Origin: Sphingomonadales bacterium
GTDB taxonomy: Bacteria; Pseudomonadota; Alphaproteobacteria; Sphingomonadales; Sphingomonadaceae
DNA length: 47,437 nucleotides
Assembly (NCBI GenBank): GCA_017309275.1
Contig: JAFKLT010000070.1
Span: forward strand, 1-47,437
Direction: 5' to 3'
Positions 47,424 to 47,437 of this stretch are shown piece by piece. The notes under the pieces were generated by a model. That model was not told the origin of the DNA and ran no database searches. It saw only the letters and a list, made by a program, of their open reading frames with translations. Position 1 is the first letter of the stretch; every line of letters begins with the position of its first letter. The position numbers and the translations under genes were made by a program.

Positions 47424-47437
47424 GGCGCGGCCTGGGC

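Noticed and set aside
47420-47437. Six codons on the minus strand ending AQAAP-stop at the right edge
   Set aside because: They are too short to annotate alone, although the ATGA overlap with the nucleotidyltransferase start makes an upstream gene plausible. Mentioned in that entry only.

Overview
The window is high-GC DNA read as chromosomal sequence of an alphaproteobacterium, most likely a member of the Sphingomonadaceae (Sphingopyxis/Sphingomonas-like; an inference). Pointers are the Coq4-family protein, a class II DAHP synthase, an lpd-odhB-odhA-sucD-mdh block with zapE nearby, an obgE/proB neighbourhood, a PF10118 metal-dependent hydrolase with a divergent TetR gene, and ATTGCGAGCGAAGC-type palindromic repeats. 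Coding density is very high (49 genes called, many overlapping by ATGA). I saw no rRNA, tRNA, CRISPR array, transposase, integrase or phage gene. It reads as core chromosome, not as an island.

Layout. (1) 1-2751: the tail of an unknown gene, a pair of GC hairpins, coq4 with a candidate operator, a DUF418 membrane protein and a lone Hpt protein. (2) 2866-7636, minus strand: panB, a YfgM-like TPR protein, bamB, der and a tusA-like gene. (3) 7696-10727, minus strand: a tightly coupled operon of a Popeye-like membrane/cNMP-fold protein, a YffB-type ArsC protein, a lipoprotein GDPD and an aldo/keto reductase. (4) 10986-17538: class II DAHP synthase, M28 peptidase, CitE-like lyase, the qmcA-nfeD pair, an acetyltransferase and a small methyltransferase-like protein. 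(5) 17705-19263: a divergent PF10118 hydrolase/TetR pair whose intergenic region repeats the coq4 promoter motif. (6) 19296-25680: obgE, an inverted methyltransferase gene, proB, an NAD-dependent epimerase and sppA. (7) 25748-29034, minus strand: alpha/beta hydrolase, MpaB-type haem oxygenase, small membrane protein and TRIC-like channel. (8) 29146-38866, minus strand: the TCA block mdh - exported protein - sucD - odhA - odhB - lipoprotein - lpd - M20 hydrolase. (9) 39212-43432: a PAP2 phosphatase and a deacetylase on plus, then sdhB - small exported protein - hotdog thioesterase - zapE on minus. (10) 43559-47437: flippase, PEMT/ICMT-like methyltransferase, thymidylate-kinase-like protein and a convergent nucleotidyltransferase, which look like part of an envelope lipid or phospho-polyol pathway running off the right edge.

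How the parts work together. The central-metabolism genes cover 2-oxoglutarate to succinate (OdhA/OdhB/Lpd, SucD), succinate to fumarate (SdhB only) and malate to oxaloacetate (Mdh). sucC and sdhCDA are absent from the window. Small exported proteins of unknown function are embedded in three of these junctions. The most interesting regulatory signal is a nearly identical 20-bp site (17/20) in front of coq4 and between the PF10118 hydrolase and its TetR neighbour. It suggests one TetR repressor links a quinone-related protein to a ferritin-like hydrolase 17 kb away. The most unusual single protein is the bacterial Popeye-like protein at 10050-10727.
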